From NCBI GenBank assembly GCA_963788965.1, contig CAWBIK010000006.1, positions 806,001-870,000 on the forward strand: a stretch of 64,000 bases of DNA, written 5' to 3'. Positions 45,680 to 54,205 of this stretch are shown here, piece after piece. Origin of the DNA: QHXQ01 sp963788965. Lineage in GTDB: Bacteria; Acidobacteriota; Blastocatellia; Pyrinomonadales; Pyrinomonadaceae. Each line of letters starts with the position of its first letter. The stretch's first letter is position 1. Under the pieces are notes generated by a model, which saw nothing but the letters and a program-made list of their open reading frames with translations, did no database searches and had not been told where the DNA came from. The translations under genes were made by a program, and so were the position numbers.

Positions 45680-46365
45680 TGATTAAAATCAATTTGTTGG
45701 ATTCGGTCACGGACAAGCCGAGTAACTTCGCGGCGGTCGAGGCGCGCGTCGCCAGCCCGCGCATGCAAGGTAAGCTGATGTTGCTGGTCGTCGTCGGCTT
45801 GACCGGGCTGGTCATGTTCTTCGACTGGTCAACCGCGAACTCGGCCAAAGCAGCGGCGCAGGCGCAGCTTGAAGAACAGCAACGCGTCGCCGCGCAGATG
45901 GAACTGGTCAAGCGCGAACAGGCCGAACTTGAGAAGAAGACGAAGGACGTGCAAGTCCGCATCGACGCCATCAAGCGCCTGCGCGACTCGCAGCAAGGGC
46001 CTGTGTCTGTGCTCTCGTCGATCAACGAGCGGTTGCCGAAGCTCGCGGACTTCCGGCTCTCGGACATCGAGCAGAAGGACGGCAACCTGACGATCATGGG
46101 CGACTCGCCGAGCGAAGCGGCCGTGACGCAGTTCGGGCAGAGCCTTGAATTTTCGTCGGGCATGTTCACGAACGTCAGCATCGAGACGAAGCGCGAGGTC
46201 CTGAAAGCGGCTGACAACTCTACTGCGACGAGCAGCGATGAGAAGGACGCGATGAAGCCGCAGACCGTGAACTTCACTGTCAAGTGCAAGTACACGCCCG
46301 CCAGCAGTCAGCCGGCCGCCAGCAAAGCCGCCGCGCCGGCCGCCAATCAAGTCGCAAAGAATTAA
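45679..46365 (+). CDS. pilN: type IV pilus assembly protein PilN
   Basis: 228 residues. The N-terminal cytoplasmic tail 'MIKINLLDSVTDKPS' carries the INLLP-like motif that PilM binds. A single transmembrane helix ('LMLLVVVGLTGLVMFFDWS') follows, then a long coiled coil (residues 55-110, Gln/Glu/Lys-rich) and a ferredoxin-like domain with 'LADFRLSDIEQKDGNLTIMG'. Its ATG overlaps the last base of the pilM stop (TAATG), so it is translationally coupled. The last 60 residues are low-complexity. Confidence 0.9.
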   Translation: MIKINLLDSVTDKPSNFAAVEARVASPRMQGKLMLLVVVGLTGLVMFFDWSTANSAKAAAQAQLEEQQRVAAQMELVKREQAELEKKTKDVQVRIDAIKRLRDSQQGPVSVLSSINERLPKLADFRLSDIEQKDGNLTIMGDSPSEAAVTQFGQSLEFSSGMFTNVSIETKREVLKAADNSTATSSDEKDAMKPQTVNFTVKCKYTPASSQPAASKAAAPAANQVAKN

Positions 46366-46400
46366 CCCGCGCCCGTGTGTTCCGAAGGGAAGAAAACACC

Positions 46401-47078
46401 ATGTCGAGACTCGAATCATTGCAACAACAATCGTGGTACGTGCAACTGGCCATGATGCTCGCCGTCGCCGGCCTTATGTACGCGGGCTTCTGGTACTTCA
46501 TGACCAGCGGCACGCGGCAGGAGACGAAAAACATTCAGGCGCAAGTTGATCAACTGCTCGCCGCCAACGCCCGCGCGCAGATCGCACAGCAGCGGCTCAG
46601 CGAGTTCAAAGCGGCTTACGCCCGCGCGCAGGCCGATTACGACGACCTGAAGGCGCTCTTGCCCGAACAGCGCGAACTGACCAATGTGTTACAGGGCATA
46701 CAGGATCGCGCGCGCAATCGTCTGTCCGTGCAGCGGTTCACGCCGAAGGACGACGTGCAGCAAGACTTCTACTCCGGCAAGCCGATTGAGATCGAGGTCA
46801 ACAGCACATACAACAGCCTCGGCGCGTTCTTCGCGCAGATGGCAGCTTACCAGCGCATCGTCTCGATCACGGATTTCAAGATCACGCGCATTGACGACAA
46901 GAAGGACGACCTCAAGCGGACAGGCCAGACCGTCGGCGCGCAGTTCCTGTTGACGGCCTACTATTCTTCGCCGGAGCGTTTGCAGCAGTCGCGCGTGCCG
47001 ACCGGCGCAGTGCCGGTTGCGAACACGCCCGGCATGCCCGGTGCGCCGCCATCGGTCGCCGCGCCTGCGTCCAACTAA
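46401..47078 (+). CDS. pilO: type IV pilus assembly protein PilO
   Basis: 225 residues from the ATG at 46401, after GAAGGGAAG. An N-terminal helix ('MMLAVAGLMYAGFWYFM') is followed by a coiled coil ('AQVDQLLAANARAQIAQQRL'), the 'LLPEQRELTNVLQGIQDRAR' segment, and the periplasmic 'IEIEVNSTYNSLGAFFAQMA' ferredoxin-like domain, all as in PilO. It pairs with PilN to form the inner-membrane alignment ring. The C-terminus is proline/alanine-rich. Confidence 0.9.
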   Translation: MSRLESLQQQSWYVQLAMMLAVAGLMYAGFWYFMTSGTRQETKNIQAQVDQLLAANARAQIAQQRLSEFKAAYARAQADYDDLKALLPEQRELTNVLQGIQDRARNRLSVQRFTPKDDVQQDFYSGKPIEIEVNSTYNSLGAFFAQMAAYQRIVSITDFKITRIDDKKDDLKRTGQTVGAQFLLTAYYSSPERLQQSRVPTGAVPVANTPGMPGAPPSVAAPASN

Positions 47079-47136
47079 CGTGAAGGGCCGCCCTTGTGCC
47101 GGCCCGTTTGCAGTGCAGCATGTCAGGAAGCAGACC

Positions 47137-47769
47137 ATGAAGAGGCACACCAAGATGATCCGCCCAGCATTATTAATCGCGTTCGCGTTCGCCACCACCC
47201 TCGCCGCCAACGCGCAAACCGCGAGCACCACCTATCGCACAACCACGCGCGACCCGTTCGTCGCGTGGCGGCCCGCGCCGAAGAAGAAACCGAAGAACGT
47301 GCCGACGGTCATTGCGCCGCCGGGCATACAGGCCCGCATCGACGCTTACCGGGCGCAGAAGGCCGCGGCGATGAACCTGCAACAGCCCGCGCCGAAGCCG
47401 ACGACCGCTCTGCTCTTGAACGAGATGAAGCTGATCGGCGTCTTCCGCACGCCGCGTGGCTACGCCGCGATGATCGAAGCCAGCCCGATCAAGCTGTCCT
47501 TCGTCATCTATCCCGGCGAGAAGTTCTTCGACGGCATGCTCGTCGCCATCGAAGAGAACCGTCTGGTCTGTCGTAAAGAGACGCGCTGGTCCGACGGTCG
47601 CCGCGAGTTGGGCGTCGAGTTCAAGCCGCTAGGTCAACCCAACGCGGTCAAGAGCGCGGTGACGACGGCGAGCGCGCCGGCCGCGCAGCCGAAGGAAGCG
47701 CCGAAAGAGAAGACCGAAAAGACCGAATCGGCGGAGAAGACCGAACAGTCGGCCGCGGTCAAACAGTAA
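47137..47769 (+). CDS. pilP: type IV pilus assembly protein PilP
   Basis: 210 residues from the ATG at 47137. The signal peptide ('LLIAFAFATTLAANAQ') lacks a lipobox cysteine, unusual for a PilP, which is often a lipoprotein. The linker 'TTRDPFVAW' is the PilP-family RDPF motif and the C-terminal beta-domain includes 'EMKLIGVFRTPRGYAAMIEA' and 'VYPGEKFFDGM'-like text. It links PilNO to PilQ. The tail is a Lys/Glu-rich low-complexity stretch. Confidence 0.85.
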   Translation: MKRHTKMIRPALLIAFAFATTLAANAQTASTTYRTTTRDPFVAWRPAPKKKPKNVPTVIAPPGIQARIDAYRAQKAAAMNLQQPAPKPTTALLLNEMKLIGVFRTPRGYAAMIEASPIKLSFVIYPGEKFFDGMLVAIEENRLVCRKETRWSDGRRELGVEFKPLGQPNAVKSAVTTASAPAAQPKEAPKEKTEKTESAEKTEQSAAVKQ

Positions 47770-48086
47770 CAGTTTGGCGGGGCTGCTAAAGGTCGAAACG
47801 GCGCGCGCGTGAAGCCCGCGCCGTTCGGTCAAGCGCACGCGCCGCCGCAGTTGTCCTCCTTAGCGCGCACCGACTTGCCTCCCGGCATAAGCCGCGTGCG
47901 CCGCCCGTCCCGCAAGCAACCTTGCGCCTCTGCTTTTTGGCAACCCGGAATCGACCGAAGCTTTAACGGCCGCATTGTGCGGCGCGCGCTTGAGTAGTCT
48001 GCTGACCCGACCAAAAGACTCATCCGAGCGTTAGCGCGTGGCGGCATAAAAGTTTCGTGTCCCTCCATCTGCAAAAGGAAAGAAAC
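47770..48086. other. 317-base spacer inside the pil operon
   Basis: A long untranslated gap between pilP and pilQ, unusual because the other pil genes are packed. A hairpin AACGGCGCG ... CGCGCCGTT is at about 47797-47828, and AAGGAAAG just before 48087 is the pilQ ribosome binding site. I see no second aptamer. It could contain an internal promoter or RNA-processing site. Confidence 0.45.
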
Positions 48087-50324
48087 ATGCTGAATCCGTT
48101 TCGCAAGCTCCCCGTCATGCTGCGTCGAGGTCTAACGCTCGGCCTCGCGCACGCGTGCCTCTTCGCCACCTGCGCGCAGGTGTTGGCCGCCCCGGCTCCT
48201 GCTGTCGCGCCCGTTGTGACCGGCGTGCGTGCGACAACCGAAGGCGCGCTCACGCACATCACGGTCGCCAGTTCCGCGCCGCTCGCTTACGGTGTCCGGC
48301 GCGCAGACGCGCACACGCTGCTGGTCGAGTTGCCCGGCGCGGATGCGACGCAACTCGCCAACGTCTATCCGCTTAGCTCGCCGCTCGCTTCGACCGTCAA
48401 CGTGCAGCGCATCAATAGCACCGATGGTCAACCGCTCGCGCGCCTGCGCGTCGACCTGCTTGCGCCCGTGCGCGAGCGTGCCTACATGAGCGGCAACGAG
48501 CTTGTGCTTGAACTCGCGCCCGAACAGACCGAGGCTGCTGCGACCACGGTTGCGTTCAGCGACGTGACGGCGAGCGCCGCCGCGCCGCAGCAACAGCGCC
48601 CGACGCCGCGCCCGTCGCCCACGCCGAATCCGGCGACGCGCGCCGGGGCGAACGCGGCTCAGTCCGATCAGGGCAAGCGTTATGGTGAATACGGCTTCAT
48701 CGGCGAGCCGATCAACTTGAACGTCGTCAACGCCGACGTGCGCGACATACTCAACTACATCACCGAGCAGTACGGCGTGAACTTCATCATCGACAAATCG
48801 GTCGAAGCCGTGCCCGTCACGGTCAACGTCAACGACGTGCCGTGGAACACCGCGCTCGACGCGATCCTGCGAGCCAACCGGCTCGGCATCGCGGTCGAAG
48901 GCAACATCCTGCGCGTCGCTACAACCGTGGTACTGGCCGACGAAGCCGCGGCGCAAGCCGTGATCGCGGATGCGCGGCTTAACGCTTCGCCGCTCGTGAC
49001 CGAGTTCATCCGGCTCAACTACGCGCGCGCGGTCGGCACGCTCGCGCAAGCCGCAGGCTCGACCGGCGGGTTCGCCGGTGGCTCGACCAATCAAAGTTTC
49101 TCAGGTGGTTCGGGCGGCGATGCGACCGGCAAGAGCGGCGATCAAGGCGTGCTGCCGATCATCTCGCGCCGCCTGTCGAAGCGCGGCAGCGTCGAAGTTG
49201 ACGGGCGCAGCAACACGCTCATCATCACCGACGTGAAAGAGAACATCGACGCGATCCGCCAACTCGTCGCACTGCTTGATCAGCCTGAGCCGCAGGTCGA
49301 GATCGAATCGCGCATCGTCATCGCCAACCGCAACTTCAGCCGCGACCTCGGCGTGCAACTCTCGGCGCTGCGCTTGAACGGCAACGGCCCCGCCTTCTCA
49401 ATCGCGACCGTGCCCGGCAGCCCGCAGGGCAGTGGCGGCGGGGCTGGCGGCGGCGACTCGAACACCACAGGCTTCCGGCCCGGCGGCATCCCCGTCGGCA
49501 TCGGGCTTGAACCGACGCGCGGCCTCGGCGCGAACGCGCCCAGCACCGTCATCGGTCTGACAACCGGCGTCTTCGGCACGATGCAACTGAGCGCGCTCAT
49601 CACGGCGGCTGAAACTAAAGGTCAGGCGAAGATCGTCGCCACACCGCGCGTGACCGCGCTCAACAATCGCCCGGCGCAGATCGAGTCCGGCTCGCAGATT
49701 CCTGTGGTCACGCCGCAGGCAGGCGGCGGCGGTCAAGGCGGCGCGGTGGTCTTCACCACCACGTTCATCTCCGTCCCGTTGCGGCTTTCGATCACGCCGC
49801 AGATCACAGACGCGGGCACGGTTGTGTTACGCGTCGTGGCCGAGAACAACTCGGTCAACTTGTCTCTGACCAACTCGCTCGGCACGCCGGGCATCGACAC
49901 GCAACGCATGCAGACCGAAGTGCTCGTGCCCGATGGCGGCACGACCGTCGTGGGCGGTGTGCTCGCAGACAACGAAGGCGAGACGCAAGCCCGCACGCCC
50001 GGCATCTCCGGCATCCCCGTTATCGGCAACCTTTTCAAGCGCAAGGCCACAACGCGCACCACGAACGAACTGTTGTTCTTCATCACGCCGCGCATCTACC
50101 GCCCCGACTATCAAGGGCGACCCATCAACTCGACAGTCACAGACCGCACACGCACGGTGACGATCCCGCAGCCCGTGCCGCTCGGCAACCCGCAGACGAA
50201 CACGCCCGTCGGCGGCCCGCAGCAACCGCAACCGACGACGGGGCAGCCCGCCGTTCCTGCCAATCCCACCACCGCGCCGCCCGCCAGCGCGCGCCCCGAC
50301 GCCACAAGCGGCGACCGGCCGTAA
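48087..50324 (+). CDS. pilQ: type IV pilus secretin PilQ
   Basis: 745 residues from the ATG at 48087 (AAGGAAAG upstream). The signal peptide ends 'TCAQVLAA'. Then comes an AMIN-like domain (residues 35-140), a proline-rich linker (RPTPRPSPTPNP), and an STN-type domain with 'INLNVVNADVRDILNYITEQ' (about residue 204). The secretin_N part has 'GSVEVDGRSNTLIITDVKEN' (366). The secretin channel runs from residue 400 to 670, ending 'GISGIPVIGNLFKR' and 'NELLFFITPRI'. PilQ forms the outer-membrane pore for the pilus. Confidence 0.95.
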   Translation: MLNPFRKLPVMLRRGLTLGLAHACLFATCAQVLAAPAPAVAPVVTGVRATTEGALTHITVASSAPLAYGVRRADAHTLLVELPGADATQLANVYPLSSPLASTVNVQRINSTDGQPLARLRVDLLAPVRERAYMSGNELVLELAPEQTEAAATTVAFSDVTASAAAPQQQRPTPRPSPTPNPATRAGANAAQSDQGKRYGEYGFIGEPINLNVVNADVRDILNYITEQYGVNFIIDKSVEAVPVTVNVNDVPWNTALDAILRANRLGIAVEGNILRVATTVVLADEAAAQAVIADARLNASPLVTEFIRLNYARAVGTLAQAAGSTGGFAGGSTNQSFSGGSGGDATGKSGDQGVLPIISRRLSKRGSVEVDGRSNTLIITDVKENIDAIRQLVALLDQPEPQVEIESRIVIANRNFSRDLGVQLSALRLNGNGPAFSIATVPGSPQGSGGGAGGGDSNTTGFRPGGIPVGIGLEPTRGLGANAPSTVIGLTTGVFGTMQLSALITAAETKGQAKIVATPRVTALNNRPAQIESGSQIPVVTPQAGGGGQGGAVVFTTTFISVPLRLSITPQITDAGTVVLRVVAENNSVNLSLTNSLGTPGIDTQRMQTEVLVPDGGTTVVGGVLADNEGETQARTPGISGIPVIGNLFKRKATTRTTNELLFFITPRIYRPDYQGRPINSTVTDRTRTVTIPQPVPLGNPQTNTPVGGPQQPQPTTGQPAVPANPTTAPPASARPDATSGDRP

Positions 50325-50338
50325 GGAGTCAAGTAATC

Positions 50339-50704
50339 ATGTTCAAAGAGACGCTCGAACGATTGATCGAACGGACAGAGGGGGCGACCGGCGCACTCAT
50401 CATGGGCACGGACGGTATCGCCGTCGAGCGCGTGCTGTTGAACGAAGCGCGCGAGAAGAACCTTGATGTCGCCGCCGCCGAGTTCACCTCGCTCTTGCGG
50501 AGCGCGCAACGCGTCGGCGACGACACAGGCATCGGGCAGGTCCGCGAGATCATCGTTGGCTTCGACGACATGAAGGTGCTCATCCGCGCTTTCACCCGCG
50601 ACTACTTCGCCGTCCTCGCCCTGCGCGAAGACGGCAACCTCGGCCGCGGCCGCTTCGAGCTACGCAAAGCCGAACTCGACCTCGCACGCGAGTTCGCCAT
50701 CTAA
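50339..50704 (+). CDS. roadblock/LC7 domain protein
   Basis: 121 residues, a single roadblock/LC7 fold of the MglB type ('RTEGATGALIMGTDGIAVER', 'LRSAQRVGDDTGIGQVREII', 'FTRDYFAVLALREDGNLGRG'). MglB is the GAP of the small GTPase MglA, which sets pilus polarity in myxobacteria and others. Its place as the last gene of the pil operon (14 bases after pilQ, AAGGAG site) suggests control of pilus position or activity. No MglA gene is in this window. Confidence 0.85.
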   Translation: MFKETLERLIERTEGATGALIMGTDGIAVERVLLNEAREKNLDVAAAEFTSLLRSAQRVGDDTGIGQVREIIVGFDDMKVLIRAFTRDYFAVLALREDGNLGRGRFELRKAELDLAREFAI

Positions 50705-50714
50705 CCAACTTAAC

Positions 50715-50766
50715 CACAAAGCGACGCAGCCACGAAGATCAAACTTCGTGGCTGCGTCGCTTTGTG
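50715..50766. terminator. 23-bp perfect hairpin of the CACAAAG repeat family
   Basis: The arm at 50715-50737 is perfectly complementary to 50744-50766, loop ATCAAA. It lies between the roadblock gene (plus) and mtgA (minus), so it can end both transcripts. The sequence is built of CACAAAG/ACGAAG-type words shared with the repeats at 25722-25788 and 52527-52566. Confidence 0.85.
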
Positions 50767-50786
50767 CTGAAGTCTTGTTCGTTCCG

Positions 50787-51557
50787 CTAAGGAGTCTTGA
50801 CGTAAGGCAGACCGCGCAGGATGACGCGCTGGCGACGAATGACGCGACGCGGGTTGACCTTTGGATTGAAGGTGGTGCGCGGGTTCGGGATCATGGCCGA
50901 CAGGTAAGCGGCCTCTTGCGGCGTCAGGTTCGCGGCAGACTTGTTGAAGTAGGTGCGCGCGGCGGCTTCCGCGCCATAGATGCCGTCGCCCCATTCGATC
51001 ACGTTTAAGTAAAGTTCGAGGATGCGCCGCTTCGATAGTTTCTTTTCAAGGTAATAAGTGATCGCGGCCTCGCGCGCTTTACGCAGCACTGAACGTTCGG
51101 TCGAGAGATAAAGATTCTTCGCCAGTTGTTGCGAGATGGTGGACGCGCCGCGCTTGAAGCTGGGCATCTGCGGAATCCAACTCGACTGATCGTTGTCGCC
51201 CTCTTTCTTCGCTTCCTCGGCCGCCACGCGTTGCGCCTCGTCCCAAGCCTTCTGAATCGCTTCGTAGTCGAAGCCATGATGCGTCATGAAGTTCGAGTCT
51301 TCGCCCGCGATCACGGCGCGTTGCAGGTTGGGCGAGATGCGTTCAATCGGCATCCAGATTTGTTGCCGCTTCGGTTCTTGCCCGCGTGCGCGCGCCTCGG
51401 CGATGCGTTGCTCGATGACGGCGCTCGTCTCCGGGTTGCTGTCGCGCAACTTCGCCACGTTCGGGAACGTGATCAACTCGTAGAGCAGCCACAAGACGAA
51501 GAACGCCAGCACGCCGAGCGCGACCGCCTTGAAGATTTTCCAGATGAGTTTCAGCAC
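50787..51557 (-). CDS. mtgA: monofunctional peptidoglycan glycosyltransferase
   Basis: 256 residues of the GT51 family with one N-terminal membrane helix. Motif 1 'IAGEDSNFMTHHGFDYEAIQ' carries the catalytic Glu; motif 2 'RGASTISQQLAKNLYLS'; motif 4 'RRILELYLNVIEWGDGIYGA'; motif 5 'AAYLSAMIPNP'. It polymerises lipid II into glycan strands at the inner membrane and lacks the transpeptidase domain. Start may be the GTG at 51557. Between pil loci, it could locally loosen or build wall for the pilus machine. Confidence 0.93.
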   Translation of the reverse strand: MLKLIWKIFKAVALGVLAFFVLWLLYELITFPNVAKLRDSNPETSAVIEQRIAEARARGQEPKRQQIWMPIERISPNLQRAVIAGEDSNFMTHHGFDYEAIQKAWDEAQRVAAEEAKKEGDNDQSSWIPQMPSFKRGASTISQQLAKNLYLSTERSVLRKAREAAITYYLEKKLSKRRILELYLNVIEWGDGIYGAEAAARTYFNKSAANLTPQEAAYLSAMIPNPRTTFNPKVNPRRVIRRQRVILRGLPYVKTP

Positions 51558-51561
51558 AAGA

Positions 51562-52500
51562 CTATTCTAAACATAGATCGACTTGAAGCACAGCTTGTGT
51601 TGTTGCGAACACTTGGCGCACGGCGCGGATCGTGTTGCAGTGAATCTCAACCGTGTCGTTGATGTCGGCCGCGTAACCGCCGGACATGACAGTGGCGACG
51701 GGCACGCCGTGTGCCCGACATGCAGACAGCACAAGCTCGTCGCGTGCGCGCAGACCCGCGAAGGTGAGCGCGAGGCGGCCGAGCTTGTCGTTGACGTAAG
51801 GGTCTGCGCCGCCGAGATAGAAGACGAGATCGGGCCGGTGCGCGAAGACGCGCGGCAGGTTCGCCTGCAAGATAGCAAGATACTCGTCATCGCCCATGTT
51901 GTCGGCCAGTTCGATGTCGAGCGTGGAAGCGGCCTTGAACAGCGGATAGTTCTTCGCGCCGTGCATCGAGAAGGTGAAGACCGTTGCATCGTCGGCGAAG
52001 ATCGTGGCCGTGCCGTTGCCTTGATGCACGTCGCAATCGACGACGGCGGCGCGCGTGATCAGTCCGTCGCGTTTGAGCGCGCGGATGGCAATCGCCACGT
52101 CGTTCAAGACGCAGAAGCCCTCGCCGTGATCTGCGTAAGCGTGATGCGTGCCGCCCGCGAGGTTCGAGCCGACGCCCGCGCCGGAGAGTGCCCAGCGCGC
52201 GGCCTCCGTCGTCCCGCCGGCCGCGAGAAAGGAGCGCCGCACCAGCGCCTTCGACCACGGCAACCCAAGTCGCCGCAACTCGCGCGGCGTCAGAGCGCCC
52301 GCCCGCAGCCGCGTTACGTAATCCTCAGTATGCACCAGCAGCACGTCCGCCAGCGGCGCGGGCTGCGGCTCGCGTAAATCAGTCGCGCGCAACGTGCCCT
52401 CATGGAGCAGGCGGTCGCGCACCAACTCGAACTTACGGATCGGGAAGACGTGCCCCTCGCCTATGTCCGCGTAATAACGCGGCGTGTAAAAGACAAGCAT
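51562..52500 (-). CDS. histone deacetylase family protein
   Basis: 312 residues of the arginase/deacetylase fold, class II bacterial type (acetoin utilisation protein/acetylpolyamine hydrolase group). Zinc ligands: 'VVDCDVHQGNGTA' (D, H) and 'YLGGADPYVND' (D). The charge relay is in 'LAGGTHHAYADHGEGFCVLN' (HH). The catalytic Tyr is likely in 'MSGGYA'. It deacetylates lysines or polyamines; the real substrate is unknown. It stops 4 bases before mtgA begins, so they are co-transcribed. Confidence 0.9.
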   Translation of the reverse strand: MLVFYTPRYYADIGEGHVFPIRKFELVRDRLLHEGTLRATDLREPQPAPLADVLLVHTEDYVTRLRAGALTPRELRRLGLPWSKALVRRSFLAAGGTTEAARWALSGAGVGSNLAGGTHHAYADHGEGFCVLNDVAIAIRALKRDGLITRAAVVDCDVHQGNGTATIFADDATVFTFSMHGAKNYPLFKAASTLDIELADNMGDDEYLAILQANLPRVFAHRPDLVFYLGGADPYVNDKLGRLALTFAGLRARDELVLSACRAHGVPVATVMSGGYAADINDTVEIHCNTIRAVRQVFATTQAVLQVDLCLE

Positions 52501-52526
52501 AATGGTGGCGTTCAGTCGCAGACTGC

Positions 52527-52566
52527 CCGCACCTAATAAACCACAAAGACACGCGGACGCAAAACA
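52527..52566. repeat. single CCACAAAGACAC-type repeat
   Basis: ATAAACCACAAAGACACGCG, with further ACGCAAAACAG, is a single, unpaired arm of the CACAAAG family found at 25722-25788 and 50715-50766. It lies between the deacetylase gene and the 21-bp tandem repeat. Confidence 0.45.
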
Positions 52567-52612
52567 GCGACTTGCTTAGGTCGAATTTGTGGCGCAGTCC
52601 GGAAACAGGCGC

Positions 52613-52948
52613 GGAGCATGCGCGGGCGAGCTTGGATCACACGCGGGCAGGCGCGGATCAGGTGCAAACAGGCGTGGATCACGCGCAGATTGACGTAGAT
52701 CACTGTTGCGGACACATGGATCAGTGTTTGGAAGGCATGGATCAGTGTTGGGGGGACGTGGATCACAGTTTGGGAGGCATGGATCACGTTTTGGGAGACA
52801 TGGATCGCTGTTCGGGACACGTGGATCAGTGTTTGGGAGACGTAGATCAACGTTGGGGGCGCGTGGATCACGTTCAGATTGACGTGGAGCAGACAGAAGT
52901 TCGGGTGGAACACACGAAAACGTGTATGGATCGGGTACGGCCGCGCTT
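52613..52948. repeat. 21-bp tandem repeat array, 16 units, phased GATC
   Basis: The word GGATC (or AGATC) recurs at exactly 21-base steps from 52634 to 52928; units at 52613, 52886 and 52907 have one-base variants (GGAGC, GGAGC, GGAAC). Consensus unit: GTGGATCACGTTTGGGAGAC plus one base. Because 21 is a multiple of 3, reading frames stay open on both strands; on the plus strand it reads V/M-D-H/Q-x-x-G-x heptads. Thirteen GATC sites lie two helical turns apart, all on one face of the DNA. Confidence 0.88.
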
Positions 52949-53048
52949 AGAGCCATTGAGCGCGGCTGCGGGCAGCACCGCCCGTTATCGCAGGCAGTAC
53001 TGATCTGAGTTGTAGTGGATCAGGCGTAACCGGAGGAGCGTGATAGAG

Positions 53049-54144
53049 CTAATTGGCGGCGCGGGTGGTTGGTGCGGGCGAACCGGCGAGGGTGAGATTG
53101 TTGCGCCCTGCGTGGCGGCGCGCGAGGAAGCGATTGCCTTCGTCTTTCGCCACCAGCCCGCGCCGCATCAGGTCGTTGACGGACGCTTCAAAGGTGAGCA
53201 TACCGTGGTTGTGCCCGGTTTGCAGCGCGCTGTGAATCTGGTGGGTCTTGCCTTCGCGGATCAGATGTGCGACCGACGGTAGGTTGACGAGTATCTCCAT
53301 GACCGGCGTGCGCCCTGCGCCGTCGGCGCGCGGCAGCAGCGATTGCGCCACCACGCCGCGCAGACTCTCCGACAGCATGGCGCGCACTTGCGCCTGTTGA
53401 TGTTCGGGGAACACGTCGATGATGCGGTCAACGGCCTTGACGGCGCTGTTCGTGTGCAGCGTCGCAAAGACAAGATGCCCCGTCTCGGCCGCGGTGATCG
53501 GCCAGCGAGATGGTTTCCAGATCGCGCATCTCGCCGACGAGGATCACATCCGGGTCTTCGCGCAGCGCCGCGCGCAGGGCGTTGCTGAACGACTTCGTAT
53601 GGCTCGACACTTCGCGTTGATTGACGAGCGATTGCTGGTTGACGTGGACGAACTCGATGGGGTCTTCAATCGTGATGATGTGCGCGCGCTGGTACAGGTT
53701 GATGTCATGGATCATCGCGGCTAAGGTCGTACTCTTGCCGCAACCCGTCGGCCCTGTTAACAGGATCAAACCCTCGGACACGTCGATGAGCGTTGCGAGT
53801 TGTTCGGGCAACTGCAACTCTTCGATGGTCTGGATGCGTTCGGGGATCAGACGGATGACCACACCGAAGCCGCGATTCTGGACGAACACGTTGACGCGGC
53901 AGCGCCCGACCTCCGGCACGATGTAGCTGAAATCAAGCTCCCACTGTTCTTGCACGACCTGCTTCTGCTCGTTCGTGAGCATCTCGAAGATCAGCCCGCG
54001 ACAAACTTCGGCCGACACCTCGCGGTAGTTGAGCTTGATCATCTCGCCGTTCAAGCGCAGGTAGGGCGGCGCGCCGCTGGTCAAGTGCAGATCAGAAGCG
54101 CCCTGCTGCTTCATCAACCGGATCAGTTCGTCAATTTTTGCCAT
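53049..54144 (-). CDS. pilT: twitching motility ATPase PilT, frame broken
   Basis: PilT is the hexameric ATPase that retracts type IV pili. The N-terminal PAS-like part includes 'LMKQQGASDLHLTSGAPPYL'; the Walker A is 'GLILLTGPTGCGKSTTLAAM'; the Asp box 'HIITIEDPIEFVH' and Walker B 'ALREDPDVILVGEMRDLETI' follow. Near 53499 one extra base shifts the frame (GGCC(G)ATC). Beyond it the His box 'HLVFATLHTNSAVKAVDRII' and the 'VFPEHQQAQVRAMLSESLRG' C-terminal helix continue correctly. Downstream end of a minor-pilin operon. Confidence 0.94.
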
Positions 54145-54205
54145 CTGTGCCTTGCGCCGCCCGGCGCTTTAGTAACAACGGCCGCCTGTGCGACGCGAGA
54201 CGCGA

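Noticed and set aside
47770..48086. Second c-di-GMP aptamer ahead of pilQ
   Set aside because: No GCAAAGCC core or paired P1 in this stretch; only a simple GC-rich hairpin.
52613..52948. CRISPR array
   Set aside because: Units are contiguous 21-bp imperfect repeats with no unique spacers between them, and no cas gene is near.
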